A DNA stretch of 7,959 nt from SKVL01 sp051747785 (GCA_051747785.1 JBNJGN010000030.1:1-7959); one strand, 5' to 3'; counted from the first letter of the stretch, positions 1 through 7,064 are shown. Numbers and translations are program-made. Notes: a model not told the origin generated them from the sequence alone.

Positions 1-1016
1 ACCTTAAGCATCTGTACCATCATATTGGGGATCTCTTCATGTTTAGCAAAAGCCTCAGAGACCGGTGTTCCGTCTTTGACATCTCTTACCGACTGCTTAA
101 GTACGGCTTTATATATCTCATTATCAACCACATTAGCGGAAACCTCCAAAGCACGGGTCATTGATACACCACTTGAGATCAGAGTTGTTAAAGTATCAGC
201 TATTCTGGCCAAATATAGTTTCTTATAAAGCGTACCTACGGCCGGAATAGATAGCTTCAGGGTATCAAATATAAATTTACCCTTGGGGGTACGAGCCCAC
301 CAAAGTATCACAACAATGAGAGCAACAATAAAAGCCAAAAGGAAGAGGCCGTAACTGACCAAAAATCCACTTACTGCCATAACCGCTTTCGTATAAATAG
401 GTATCTCCTGACCAGACTCAAGAAGCATATCGGCTATCTGCGGAATGACCATGGTAAAGATAAGTATCATTACCGCAATGAATATAACTATAACAAAGGC
501 GGGGTACACCAACGCGTGTTTAGCTTTGGATATAAGTTCATGAGTTCTATCCAGATAATCGGCCATATACTTGAAAGTCTCGTTTATCTGTCCTGACTCC
601 TCACCGGCGCGTATCATATTTACATAAAAAGCAGAGAAGATCTTCGGATGTTTAGCAAAAGCATCGGAAATAGGAGTACCGTCTTGAATATCATCGGCCA
701 CTTTATTAAGTGTAGCCCTCAAAGTCTCGTTCTCGGTTTCCTCCGCCAAAAGCCTGAAAACACGTAAAGAGGAAGTTTGAGCCGAGAAAAGAGTAGAAAT
801 CTGCCGAGATAAAATAACCAGATCACGATGAGAAACACGGCTGAAAAAAGAAGACTTCTGGATCCTTGAGTACCAATTGTCCCCCTCTTCATTGACCTCT
901 GAAACTATCAGTCCTCTTTTTTGGAGGGCGTTTATAGCGCTCTTTTTACTGACAGCGTCAACCGCCCCTTCTCTTTCTTCCCCATCTTTTGTAAAAGCTC
1001 TGTACTTAAAAAGCAT
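1..1016 (-). CDS. pilC: Type IV pilus inner-membrane platform protein PilC (GspF family), C-terminus cut by window edge
   Basis: This gene encodes the polytopic platform protein that couples the cytoplasmic PilB/PilT motors to pilin insertion and removal. I translated it by hand from ATG at 1016; 338 codons are visible, against about 400 for the family, so the last ~60 residues and the third membrane helix lie outside the window. It has two GspF cytoplasmic repeats. The first covers about residues 65-165 (RQISTLF at 71-77, DGTPISDAFAKH at 112-123, AGEESG at 137-142). Then come TM1 (about 172-191) and TM2 (about 216-239). The second repeat starts near 266 (LISSGVSMTRALE at 279-291, DGTPVSEAFAKH at 315-326). 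In the first repeat the usual A-G-V/I-P turn reads A-Q-T-S (79-82), whereas the second keeps S-G-V. There is no Shine-Dalgarno; the upstream bases are A/T-rich. It lies 79 nt after pilT and may have its own promoter. Family identity is secure. Confidence 0.95.
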   Translation of the reverse strand, partial: MLFKYRAFTKDGEEREGAVDAVSKKSAINALQKRGLIVSEVNEEGDNWYSRIQKSSFFSRVSHRDLVILSRQISTLFSAQTSSLRVFRLLAEETENETLRATLNKVADDIQDGTPISDAFAKHPKIFSAFYVNMIRAGEESGQINETFKYMADYLDRTHELISKAKHALVYPAFVIVIFIAVMILIFTMVIPQIADMLLESGQEIPIYTKAVMAVSGFLVSYGLFLLAFIVALIVVILWWARTPKGKFIFDTLKLSIPAVGTLYKKLYLARIADTLTTLISSGVSMTRALEVSANVVDNEIYKAVLKQSVRDVKDGTPVSEAFAKHEEIPNMMVQMLK

Positions 1017-1055
1017 AAATTATTGAAGTACTAATTAAAATTTAGATTTATTTTA

Positions 1056-1083
1056 ATAATACCCTAAAACTTGATCTTGTCTA
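1056..1083 (-). promoter_or_regulatory. Candidate sigma70-type promoter upstream of pilC
   Basis: In the 79-nt gap between pilT and pilC, the minus strand reads TAGACA (1083-1078, 5/6 to TTGACA), a 16-nt spacer, then TATTAT (1061-1056, 5/6 to TATAAT). Transcription would start near 1049, giving a leader of about 33 nt before the pilC ATG. This could give pilC extra expression independent of the upstream operon. A+T-rich DNA yields such matches by chance, so this is a suggestion only. Confidence 0.35.
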
Positions 1084-1095
1084 AGGAAAACTTCT

Positions 1096-2154
1096 TTATA
1101 ACATTCTCTCAAGCGATTTCTTATCTGTAGCATTCAGAAAGGCGTCATCCATGGTGATCTCTCCATCTCTTACCAGATTAGCTAAAGACCTGTTTATAGT
1201 GATCATACCCTTGGAAGAACTGGTTTCTATAACAGCATCTATTTCATGAGTCCTCTTTTCACGAATAAGATTAGAGACAGCATTATTAGCTATTAAAAGC
1301 TCATATGCCGGCACTAGCCCGCCAGATATACGAGGTATCAGACGCTGAGAAAGTACTCCCGCCAAACTACCAGCTAACTGCACACGTATCTGATCCTGTT
1401 GCTGAGAATCAAAAGTATCTATTATACGTTCAATGGTCTGAGAGGCTGAATTCGTATGCAAAGTAGAGAAAACAAGATGACCGGTTTCCGCAGCTGTTAC
1501 TGCTGTTGACATAGTTTCTTTCTCGCGCATCTCACCGATCATCAGAACATCACCATCTTGCCTGAATACCGCCTTGAGCGCTGAAGGGAAATCGGTGGCG
1601 TCCATTCTTATTTCTCTTTGATCAATGATGGAATTTTGCGGAGTAAAGACATACTCTATTGGGTCTTCAATAGTAATTATATGCTCCGCTCTTTCACGGT
1701 TTATATAATCTATCATAGAAGCCAAAGTAGTACTTTTACCGTGTCCAGTTGGTCCGGCAACCAAGAAGAAACCCTGTTTCATATTAGCAAAATCATAGAG
1801 CTGACTTGGAAGATTTAACTCTTCAATAGTAAGAATATTTTCAGGTATCAACCTGAAAGCGGCACATAGTTTTCCTTGCTGTATATAAACATTGGAACGA
1901 AAACGGGTTTCTTTGTCCGGAGCATATGAAAAATCAACCTCCCTGTTTTTCTTAAAACGAACCTTGGCATCTTCAGGTATGATCTCTTTAAGTATCTCTG
2001 TCATGTCTTCATGGGTAGTCTGCTCATGATCATCCAGGGTAATGAGATTACCTCCTACTCTGATTATCGGCCTTCTATCCTCTCCAATGTGAAGATCGGA
2101 ACCCTTTTCTTTAATGACAGTATTAACAAATTCTAAAAATTTTTCGTAAGCCAT
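1096..2154 (-). CDS. pilT: Type IV pilus retraction ATPase PilT
   Basis: This is a cytoplasmic hexameric ATPase that powers pilus depolymerisation. At 352 residues it has normal PilT length (about 345-370). An N-terminal PAS-like domain (about 1-105, with the early GSDLHI at 18-23) is followed by the RecA-like core: Walker A GPTGHGKST (134-142), Asp box TIEDPIEYVF (161-170, E163), Walker B DVLMIGEMRE (202-211, E208) and His box TGHLVFSTLHTN (224-235, H226 and H233). The C-terminal AVSNLIRE (292-299) matches the PilT AIRNLIRE retraction signature with one change, which separates it from PilB. It differs from the usual form in having His where Walker A normally has Ser (GPTGSGKS), and Gly201 where RxDPD is usual. 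The ATG is 5 nt after the regulator stop, with only a weak AAAGAG upstream, so the two genes are very probably co-transcribed. Confidence 0.95.
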   Translation of the reverse strand: MAYEKFLEFVNTVIKEKGSDLHIGEDRRPIIRVGGNLITLDDHEQTTHEDMTEILKEIIPEDAKVRFKKNREVDFSYAPDKETRFRSNVYIQQGKLCAAFRLIPENILTIEELNLPSQLYDFANMKQGFFLVAGPTGHGKSTTLASMIDYINRERAEHIITIEDPIEYVFTPQNSIIDQREIRMDATDFPSALKAVFRQDGDVLMIGEMREKETMSTAVTAAETGHLVFSTLHTNSASQTIERIIDTFDSQQQDQIRVQLAGSLAGVLSQRLIPRISGGLVPAYELLIANNAVSNLIREKRTHEIDAVIETSSSKGMITINRSLANLVRDGEITMDDAFLNATDKKSLERML

Positions 2155-2159
2155 AAAAA

Positions 2160-2552
2160 TTACTCTTTACGATTATAAAATATACGCTCTACCTCATCTA
2201 CTACCTCTGAAGGCACAGAAGTGGCTTTAACAATATACCCATCAACTCCTGCCTTTTCAGCTCTATCTATATCTTCTTGCAATCCTTGATTGGTTAGCAT
2301 TACAACCTTCGCATCACCTGCCAAACCTTTTTCTCTTATTTCTTCCAAAAGAGATAGACCATCAACATTAGGCATTATTATATCCAAGATAATAACATCA
2401 GGTTTAAGATCCCCTTCCAGCTTCTCAATAGCCTCTTGACTGCCACTGGCCACTTCCACCTCCATTCCCCTATTCTTGAATTTGAGGGAATACATATTTA
2501 AAAGAAAGTAGTCGTCATCAACAATAAGGACCTTTATGTTATCTTTGTTCAT
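2160..2552 (-). CDS. Single-domain CheY-like response regulator in the pilus operon
   Basis: This is a stand-alone phosphoreceiver domain of 130 residues with no output domain. The full active site is visible: acidic pocket D12-D14 in VLIVDDD, phosphoacceptor D57 in VIILDIIMP (53-61), the switch Thr T87 in VVMLTNQG (83-90), and conserved K109 in YIVKA (106-110). It is therefore probably phosphorylatable and should act by protein-protein contact, as CheY, PilG and PilH do. It sits between pilB (70 nt upstream) and pilT (5 nt downstream), which suggests that it controls or tunes motor activity; this role is inferred from position. No histidine kinase is in the window, so the partner is unknown. 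No Shine-Dalgarno is seen before the ATG. I give no gene symbol because homology to a specific named regulator cannot be established here. Confidence 0.93.
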   Translation of the reverse strand: MNKDNIKVLIVDDDYFLLNMYSLKFKNRGMEVEVASGSQEAIEKLEGDLKPDVIILDIIMPNVDGLSLLEEIREKGLAGDAKVVMLTNQGLQEDIDRAEKAGVDGYIVKATSVPSEVVDEVERIFYNRKE

Positions 2553-2622
2553 ATAAACTAAACTAAATTAAATAATATAAATGGATCTTTATTTAAATAC
2601 TAACACGCCTCAATTAAAGTGA

Positions 2623-4353
2623 CTATAAAGAATTAACTTCGGAAAACGGTATCTCCCCTTTAAAGGCTTTCAACATTGCATCCTCCTTTAGATAGAGCAT
2701 GCCTTTGGAACGAGCATACTCTTGTATCTTTGTTTCTGTCGGCTCATTAAGAACTATCCTTTCAAGTTCTCTGTCCATTTCCAGTATCTCTACCGCCGCA
2801 CTTCTTCCCTTGACACCTGTAGGGCTCTCCGAGCTAGAACCCGCCTTATATACCTTATCTGGTATAACAATATCTTTACGATATTCCTCTGGAAGATCGG
2901 AAAACTGCTTATCTATCATCTCTTTAATACTACCTTCAACCGGCTCTTCTATGGCGGCATCCTCACAAAGATTTCTTACTAAACGTTGTGCCACCGCAGC
3001 AACTAAAGTGGGGGCAATAAGATAAGGATCAACCCCCATATCCACCAACCTGGGAATTACACCGATAGCATTATTGGTGTGAATAGTGGAAAATACCAAA
3101 TGACCCGTAAGCGCCGCTTGAATGGCAAGCTGTGCGGTTTCCTTATCACGAATCTCCCCAACCATGATAATATCCGGGTCCTGTCTTAATATGGTACGTA
3201 ACCCATTAGCAAATGTATACCCAATATCACTCCTTACCTGAGACTGGCTTATACCACCCATATTATATTCCACCGGATCCTCCAAACTCAGAACGTTGTA
3301 TTTATCCCTATCAACCTCTTGGAGCATTGCATAAAGAGAAGTGGTCTTACCTGAACCAGTAGGGCCGGAAAGTAAGATTATGCCGTATGGTTTTTCAGTG
3401 GCTTTTTTAAGTCTCTTCACGTTATCTTCACGAAGACCTATGTCATCAAGCTTTTTAACACCCTGAGAGGAATCCAGTATACGCATAACCACCTTTTCGC
3501 CGTCATGAGTAGGAAAGGTGGAAACACGAAAATCTATTTTTTTGTCATCTATTTTTGCCGAAAAACGACCATCCTGAGGCTTTCTTTTCTCATCAAGCTT
3601 CATATTAGAGAGAACTTTAATACGAGCCGCCACCGCGCTATGAACTTTATTCGGCAATACTAAGCTAGTATTCAACTCACCATCAACACGGAAACGCACC
3701 CTGGTATTTTCAGGCATTGGTTCTACATGAACATCTGAAGCACTTCCGTCTGTGGCGTATCGTAAAATAGTGGCAACTATTTTGGTCACCGGCGCATCTT
3801 CAATTATCTTGGCCCGCTCTTCTTCATCGCTTCTGGCAACTTCAGTATCTGCCTCCTCGCCTTCAGGTCCCAGTGACTGAATATTAAACTCCTCCTCAAG
3901 CTCAGATAACGCCTCTTTCACTTCACCTTTAAGGCCTTTGTACATTCCTAAGACCTTTTGAAAATCTTCATTGGATATGACAAATATCTTATAAGGAGTA
4001 TCTGACTTTGAAGAGACGAAGTTCAGAACATCCCTCACATCTATTCTGTCAGGGTTAACCGCTCCTATTTCCAGAACATTATCAGAAACATTTACGGGAA
4101 CTATCTTATAGTGCCGAGCTGACTCTTCGGGAATACGCTCAAGGGTCTCCTTGGGTATATCAGACTCTATCTTTTTAAAGGGTATATTCAAGTAGTCACT
4201 TTTGGCCTGGGCAACTTCCTCAGAGTCAGCAAAATTCTCCTCATCCAAAATATCCTCTATCGCCTCGCTCTTCTTTTTGGCCTCAAGTTTAACATTTTCC
4301 GCTTCTTCGGAATTTATTATTTTTTTTTCTACAAGAAGATCAAGAAGGTTCAT
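2623..4353 (-). CDS. pilB: Type IV pilus extension ATPase PilB (GspE family)
   Basis: This is a cytoplasmic hexameric ATPase that drives pilin polymerisation through PilC. At 576 residues it has normal family length. The N-terminal GspE/MshEN-type domain (about 1-140) is followed by an acidic linker (about 145-185), then the catalytic core: ASDVHVEP (205-212), Walker A GPTGSGKTT (330-338), Asp box SLEDPVEY (356-363), Walker B DIIMVGEIRD (394-403, E400) and His box TGHLVFSTIHTNNA (416-429). The C-terminal tetracysteine zinc motif of PilB/GspE is missing. Of the first CxxC only C463 remains (CEDA, 463-466), and the second pair, normally just before TGxxGR (512-517), is Ser/Glu-rich (SSSESP, 506-511). 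C463 is the only Cys in the protein. The N-terminal domain also lacks the regular R-L-G pattern of c-di-GMP-binding MshEN domains. The ATG follows a weak AGG (ACAGGTTTT). Confidence 0.95.
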   Translation of the reverse strand: MNLLDLLVEKKIINSEEAENVKLEAKKKSEAIEDILDEENFADSEEVAQAKSDYLNIPFKKIESDIPKETLERIPEESARHYKIVPVNVSDNVLEIGAVNPDRIDVRDVLNFVSSKSDTPYKIFVISNEDFQKVLGMYKGLKGEVKEALSELEEEFNIQSLGPEGEEADTEVARSDEEERAKIIEDAPVTKIVATILRYATDGSASDVHVEPMPENTRVRFRVDGELNTSLVLPNKVHSAVAARIKVLSNMKLDEKRKPQDGRFSAKIDDKKIDFRVSTFPTHDGEKVVMRILDSSQGVKKLDDIGLREDNVKRLKKATEKPYGIILLSGPTGSGKTTSLYAMLQEVDRDKYNVLSLEDPVEYNMGGISQSQVRSDIGYTFANGLRTILRQDPDIIMVGEIRDKETAQLAIQAALTGHLVFSTIHTNNAIGVIPRLVDMGVDPYLIAPTLVAAVAQRLVRNLCEDAAIEEPVEGSIKEMIDKQFSDLPEEYRKDIVIPDKVYKAGSSSESPTGVKGRSAAVEILEMDRELERIVLNEPTETKIQEYARSKGMLYLKEDAMLKAFKGEIPFSEVNSL

Positions 4354-4383
4354 AAAACCTGTTAATTAAAAGAAGTTAGCTCA

Positions 4384-4398
4384 TCTGTGAAACACAGA
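4384..4398 (-). other. Small perfect hairpin between the 94-aa gene and pilB
   Basis: On the minus strand TCTGTG-TTT-CACAGA forms a perfect 6-bp stem with a 3-nt loop, three bases after the TGA stop of the 94-aa gene and 30 nt before the pilB ATG. It has no adjoining U-run, so it is not a standard intrinsic terminator. It could be an mRNA processing or stability element, or could mildly attenuate transcription into pilB. It is short enough to arise by chance. Confidence 0.3.
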
Positions 4399-4400
4399 GA

Positions 4401-4685
4401 TCAAAGCGGGCTGAAAGGATTAACTCTACCGATTTCCACTTCGATAACATCCTGTTCATACTCATCTGTTAAAGATAGATAAAGATCACTCTGCAAAATA
4501 TCGGTCTTCAAATTAAAACCCTCAACTTCTTCTATTACCTGAGTGTACTGGCTTAAAACTTGGTGACTATCTTGAACAGCCTCCGGGTCTACATCCTCCT
4601 GAATGAAAGCTATATAAACAAATCCCAAGACAGTTACTAAAACAACTATGATAAATGGATATAAATATTTTTTAAAATTTTGCAT
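4401..4685 (-). CDS. Small one-TM protein in the PilP position of the pilus operon
   Basis: This encodes a 94-residue protein that I do not recognise as a named family. A short basic N-terminus (KK at 5-6) precedes one hydrophobic segment (about 9-28). The remainder is an acidic, probably extracytoplasmic part ending in GRVNPFSPL (86-94). There is no lipobox Cys (no Cys at all), so it is not a canonical PilP lipoprotein. Its place directly after pilMNO is where pilP lies in Gram-negative operons, and the tail resembles the Gly-Arg-x-Asn-Pro-Phe ending I associate with small proteins in Patescibacteria pilus operons. I infer an alignment-complex subunit that binds PilN/PilO through the envelope-facing segment. 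The ATG is 12 nt after the pilO stop, with a weak AAGAA upstream; it ends in TGA, which supports the standard bacterial code. Confidence 0.85.
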   Translation of the reverse strand: MQNFKKYLYPFIIVVLVTVLGFVYIAFIQEDVDPEAVQDSHQVLSQYTQVIEEVEGFNLKTDILQSDLYLSLTDEYEQDVIEVEIGRVNPFSPL

Positions 4686-4697
4686 AAATTGTTCTTA

Positions 4698-5246
4698 TTA
4701 TCCTTTCACCCAATAGCTTTTTATCATCATTTCAAACTCATAAACGTTTGCAGAACTGCCGGTAAATTTAACACTAACAGGCTCAAACAACTTCCTGCTT
4801 CTCTCTAAACTTGTTAGAAATCCAGCAAAATCCTCATATGTAGCATCAAATTTAATCTGAACTGTTTTAGCACTATAAGGAAGATCACCTCTTCTTTTAT
4901 TTAACTCTCTCTCAGCGTCTCTAGACATATCGGTGATCCTCGCTTCCCTGATCAATGCATCGTTGGCACCTGCAATGGAATTTATGTCCATAAGCGTACG
5001 CGCGTCATCTCTTCCTACCGGGACAATGCTATTAATACCATCTTGGTATTCGTCAACATAAGTTTCATGATCCTCTTTTAGTTCATCCTCTTTTTCAGCC
5101 AAACTTTCAGCTTTTTCCGCCACCTCCATAAACTTATCCATCTTCAGTTCAAGTTCTTCTACTGCATTAGTAGTAGGCGCAATGTAAATAAAGAAGCCTA
5201 AAATTGAAGCGATTACGAGTAGTATTGTTGCCAGATTTTGATCCAT
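4698..5246 (-). CDS. pilO: Type IV pilus alignment-complex protein PilO
   Basis: This bitopic inner-membrane protein pairs with PilN to link the PilM-PilC base to the envelope. At 182 residues it is slightly short but within the PilO range (about 180-210). It begins with only a few cytoplasmic residues, then a TM helix (about 7-25), then a charged coiled coil (about 29-66, rich in Glu/Lys/Leu), then a small alpha/beta ferredoxin-like domain (about 80-182). Within this, FDATYEDFAGFLTSLERS (133-150) matches the typical PilO pattern in which an aromatic/Asp pair is followed by F-L-x-x-L-E. Primary sequence conservation in PilO is low, so the call rests on topology, this motif and its place between pilN and the small membrane gene. 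The ATG is 2 nt after the pilN stop, which indicates tight translational linkage. Confidence 0.88.
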   Translation of the reverse strand: MDQNLATILLVIASILGFFIYIAPTTNAVEELELKMDKFMEVAEKAESLAEKEDELKEDHETYVDEYQDGINSIVPVGRDDARTLMDINSIAGANDALIREARITDMSRDAERELNKRRGDLPYSAKTVQIKFDATYEDFAGFLTSLERSRKLFEPVSVKFTGSSANVYEFEMMIKSYWVKG

Positions 5247-5248
5247 AA

Positions 5249-5833
5249 TTATATATTTTCTTTATATAGAAGCTGTTCTTCGCTAAATCCGAGTACAAAA
5301 TCAAGAACAACCTTACCTTCTTCATTTAGATGAATATTTTTAACCTTAACACTTTGCACCTTGTCCGAATCCTTGAAGACATCCGACTGAAAAGCGGCGG
5401 CGTTAAAACTTGGTGCTGTCGTTTTAAGTGTTACATAGCTTAAATCTCCCTCTGTACTTAGATGGGATTTATAGAGAAATTCATTAAAATATATATCTTC
5501 AGAAGTTAATTCCTCAAGAGTTTCAAAAACAAAAGTAGGAGCTGTTTTAAGATTAAGAAGCTTCTCGGATACCTTTATACTTGAATCGGCAACACTGATC
5601 TTTTCCTTAAGATCAGGGTCAAAAACCTCGTCAGGATGTTTGAAATTTTCCTCAAGCTCAGCTAACTTTACCTCTAAATAGTACTTATACCCAAAAAGCA
5701 CACCAGAGCAGAGAAGCGTTATCACAAATATTGATATACCCGTGACAGCGAAAAGATTGTAAGCGTACTTTCTTCTTTCGGTAGGACCTTGAGACTTAGG
5801 TATGAATGATGGTTGTGTATTCTGCTCAGTCAC
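5249..5833 (-). CDS. pilN: Type IV pilus alignment-complex protein PilN (GTG start)
   Basis: This bitopic membrane protein is the PilM-binding partner of PilO. It has 194 residues: a cytoplasmic N-terminus (1-26) with SFIPK (9-13), one TM helix (about 27-49), a short helical segment (about 51-95), then an alpha/beta periplasmic-type domain (about 100-185). In proteobacterial PilN the N-terminal peptide INLLPWR inserts into PilM; SFIPK occupies the equivalent place here and is the likely docking peptide (inference). The start is GTG at 5833-5831. No in-frame ATG lies nearby, and starting there keeps the N-terminal motif. No Shine-Dalgarno is visible. The 70-nt gap after pilM holds a possible promoter. 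Identification rests on topology and order more than on a diagnostic motif, but with pilM and pilO on either side it is firm. Confidence 0.87.
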   Translation of the reverse strand: MTEQNTQPSFIPKSQGPTERRKYAYNLFAVTGISIFVITLLCSGVLFGYKYYLEVKLAELEENFKHPDEVFDPDLKEKISVADSSIKVSEKLLNLKTAPTFVFETLEELTSEDIYFNEFLYKSHLSTEGDLSYVTLKTTAPSFNAAAFQSDVFKDSDKVQSVKVKNIHLNEEGKVVLDFVLGFSEEQLLYKENI

Positions 5834-5860
5834 GATAGTAAATTAATTGAACTTTAGTTA

Positions 5861-5887
5861 AGTATATCACATACTTATTTCTTTCAA
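5861..5887 (-). promoter_or_regulatory. Candidate extended -10 promoter upstream of pilN
   Basis: In the pilM-pilN gap the minus strand reads TTGAAA (5887-5882), a 15-nt spacer, then TATACT (5866-5861). TG plus one base directly precedes the -10 (TGA, 5869-5867), the extended -10 pattern that tolerates a poor -35 spacing. A start near 5854 would give a leader of about 20 nt before the pilN GTG. It would let pilN and downstream genes be expressed independently of pilM. Confidence 0.4.
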
Positions 5888-5903
5888 TAAAGTTATCAAC
5901 AGG

Positions 5904-7064
5904 CTAGCTCTCTTCCACTCCAATAGCTCTAAGTGCCGCTCCTAATGCCGGAGCATACTCAGGGCCTATACGATTGAGTGTTTCTTTCATGAAGGGCAAG
6001 CTTTTTACCCTATCAAACGGTCTTGCTATTGAAACCTCCTTACCCAGCTGATCTTGAGAAGTTTTCTGTAAACCTTTCATACTAGCACCTCCTCCGGAAA
6101 GAATAACTTTGTCCACCGTGCATTGATTCTTCTTTTCATATGAACCAATAAATCTTAAGGCTTCAGAATAAAGATAGCTCAAAGAGTTCTGAACTGCTTC
6201 TTGTAAATGTATATAGGAACCGCCTGCTCCTATGGCCCGCTTTACCATCTCGGCTTCTTCTTGTGAGATATTAAGAGCATTAGATATTGAAATAGTTATA
6301 TCCTGAGATCCCATATTGATAACGTGAGAAGATCTGGTTATACCTCCTTCGGTGATATATATCTGACTTGTAGCCGCACCGATATCAATAACGGCTACCG
6401 GCTCATCTCCTCCTATAGGTGAAAGTGCTCTTAGAGTACTGAAAACTTCTATCTCAAAGAACATTACATTCATATCCAATCCACTCAAGATCTTCTGTTG
6501 ACGCTCTAAGCTATAATTATGTATAACGGCAAGAAGAACATCTATCTGCTCAGCTTTCTTTTTATTGCTCTCACCTTCTTTATCCTCGCCTTCTTCGTTA
6601 TCTTTTTCTTTCTCTGCCTCCTTTTCAGGGTCATTATCAACCGGCGCACCCGGTTTGGCATCTATAACAGACCAATCCAGTGTAACTTCTTCTATGGGGG
6701 CGGGTACATATTTCCTCGCCTCCGTGGGCACTATCTGTTCTAAACGGTTCTCCGAAACCTTGGGTAAACGTATTACGGATATTAAGCTGGCACTAAAGGG
6801 TACAGTCGCCGCAACATTATCTGCAGTACATGCCGATTCCTCAAGCACCTTGCGCAAGGCTTCCTGTATTTTTTCAACGGAAAGACCTGTTGCCTTACCT
6901 ACCTCAAAATCAGAATAAGGACCCAAAGCGACAGAGCCATAAGTTTCCAAATAGACATGCCCACTTTCGGTATACAGCTCAACTATTTTTATAGCCGAAG
7001 TACCTATATCCACTCCAACGGCACGCTTTTCATTTTTTCCGAAGATACGACTGAAGATTGTCAT
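5904..7064 (-). CDS. pilM: Type IV pilus assembly protein PilM (FtsA/actin-like ATP-binding)
   Basis: This is a cytoplasmic actin-fold protein that binds the N-terminus of PilN and links the alignment complex to the motors. It has 386 residues against about 350 for the family. The nucleotide pocket is complete: phosphate-1 VGVDIGTSAIKIVEL (16-30), phosphate-2 AVIDIGAATSQIYI (224-237) and adenosine motif ILSGGGASMKGL (321-332). The C-terminus PEYAPALGAALRA (368-380) is typical for PilM. The extra length is mainly a highly charged Glu/Lys-rich low-complexity insert at about 144-171, probably a disordered loop on the surface. The ATG at 7064 directly follows -10-like elements, so the mRNA may have almost no leader. 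It is the first gene of the operon and is divergent from comF, 57 nt away. Confidence 0.95.
   Translation of the reverse strand: MTIFSRIFGKNEKRAVGVDIGTSAIKIVELYTESGHVYLETYGSVALGPYSDFEVGKATGLSVEKIQEALRKVLEESACTADNVAATVPFSASLISVIRLPKVSENRLEQIVPTEARKYVPAPIEEVTLDWSVIDAKPGAPVDNDPEKEAEKEKDNEEGEDKEGESNKKKAEQIDVLLAVIHNYSLERQQKILSGLDMNVMFFEIEVFSTLRALSPIGGDEPVAVIDIGAATSQIYITEGGITRSSHVINMGSQDITISISNALNISQEEAEMVKRAIGAGGSYIHLQEAVQNSLSYLYSEALRFIGSYEKKNQCTVDKVILSGGGASMKGLQKTSQDQLGKEVSIARPFDRVKSLPFMKETLNRIGPEYAPALGAALRAIGVEES

Noticed and set aside
25..228. Plus-strand 67-codon frame opposite pilC
   Set aside because: It is antisense to the second GspF repeat, which is clearly the real coding strand.
2553..2622. 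Possible promoter in the A/T-rich gap before the response regulator
   Set aside because: TATATT/TATTAT-like hexamers exist (2579-2572) but no matching -35 at 16-18 nt; A/T-rich DNA gives such hexamers by chance.
2699..3025. Two overlapping plus-strand open frames opposite the pilB C-terminus
   Set aside because: They are antisense shadows of conserved pilB codons with no recognisable domain.
5831..5833. GTG start of pilN as a sign of a misplaced start or frameshift
   Set aside because: The frame is intact, no nearby in-frame ATG exists, and starting at GTG keeps the SFIPK N-terminal segment and TM helix as expected for PilN.
5893..5901. TTATCAACA resembling a DnaA box (one mismatch to TTATCCACA) between pilM and pilN
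   Set aside because: It is a single isolated copy with no other boxes, no dnaA/dnaN neighbours and no AT-rich unwinding repeats; chance is sufficient.
6519..6918. Plus-strand open frames opposite pilM, one with a strongly hydrophobic stretch
   Set aside because: They lie antisense to the well-conserved pilM; their hydrophobic or Ser-rich composition mirrors the Glu/Lys-rich insert on the other strand. No family features are visible.
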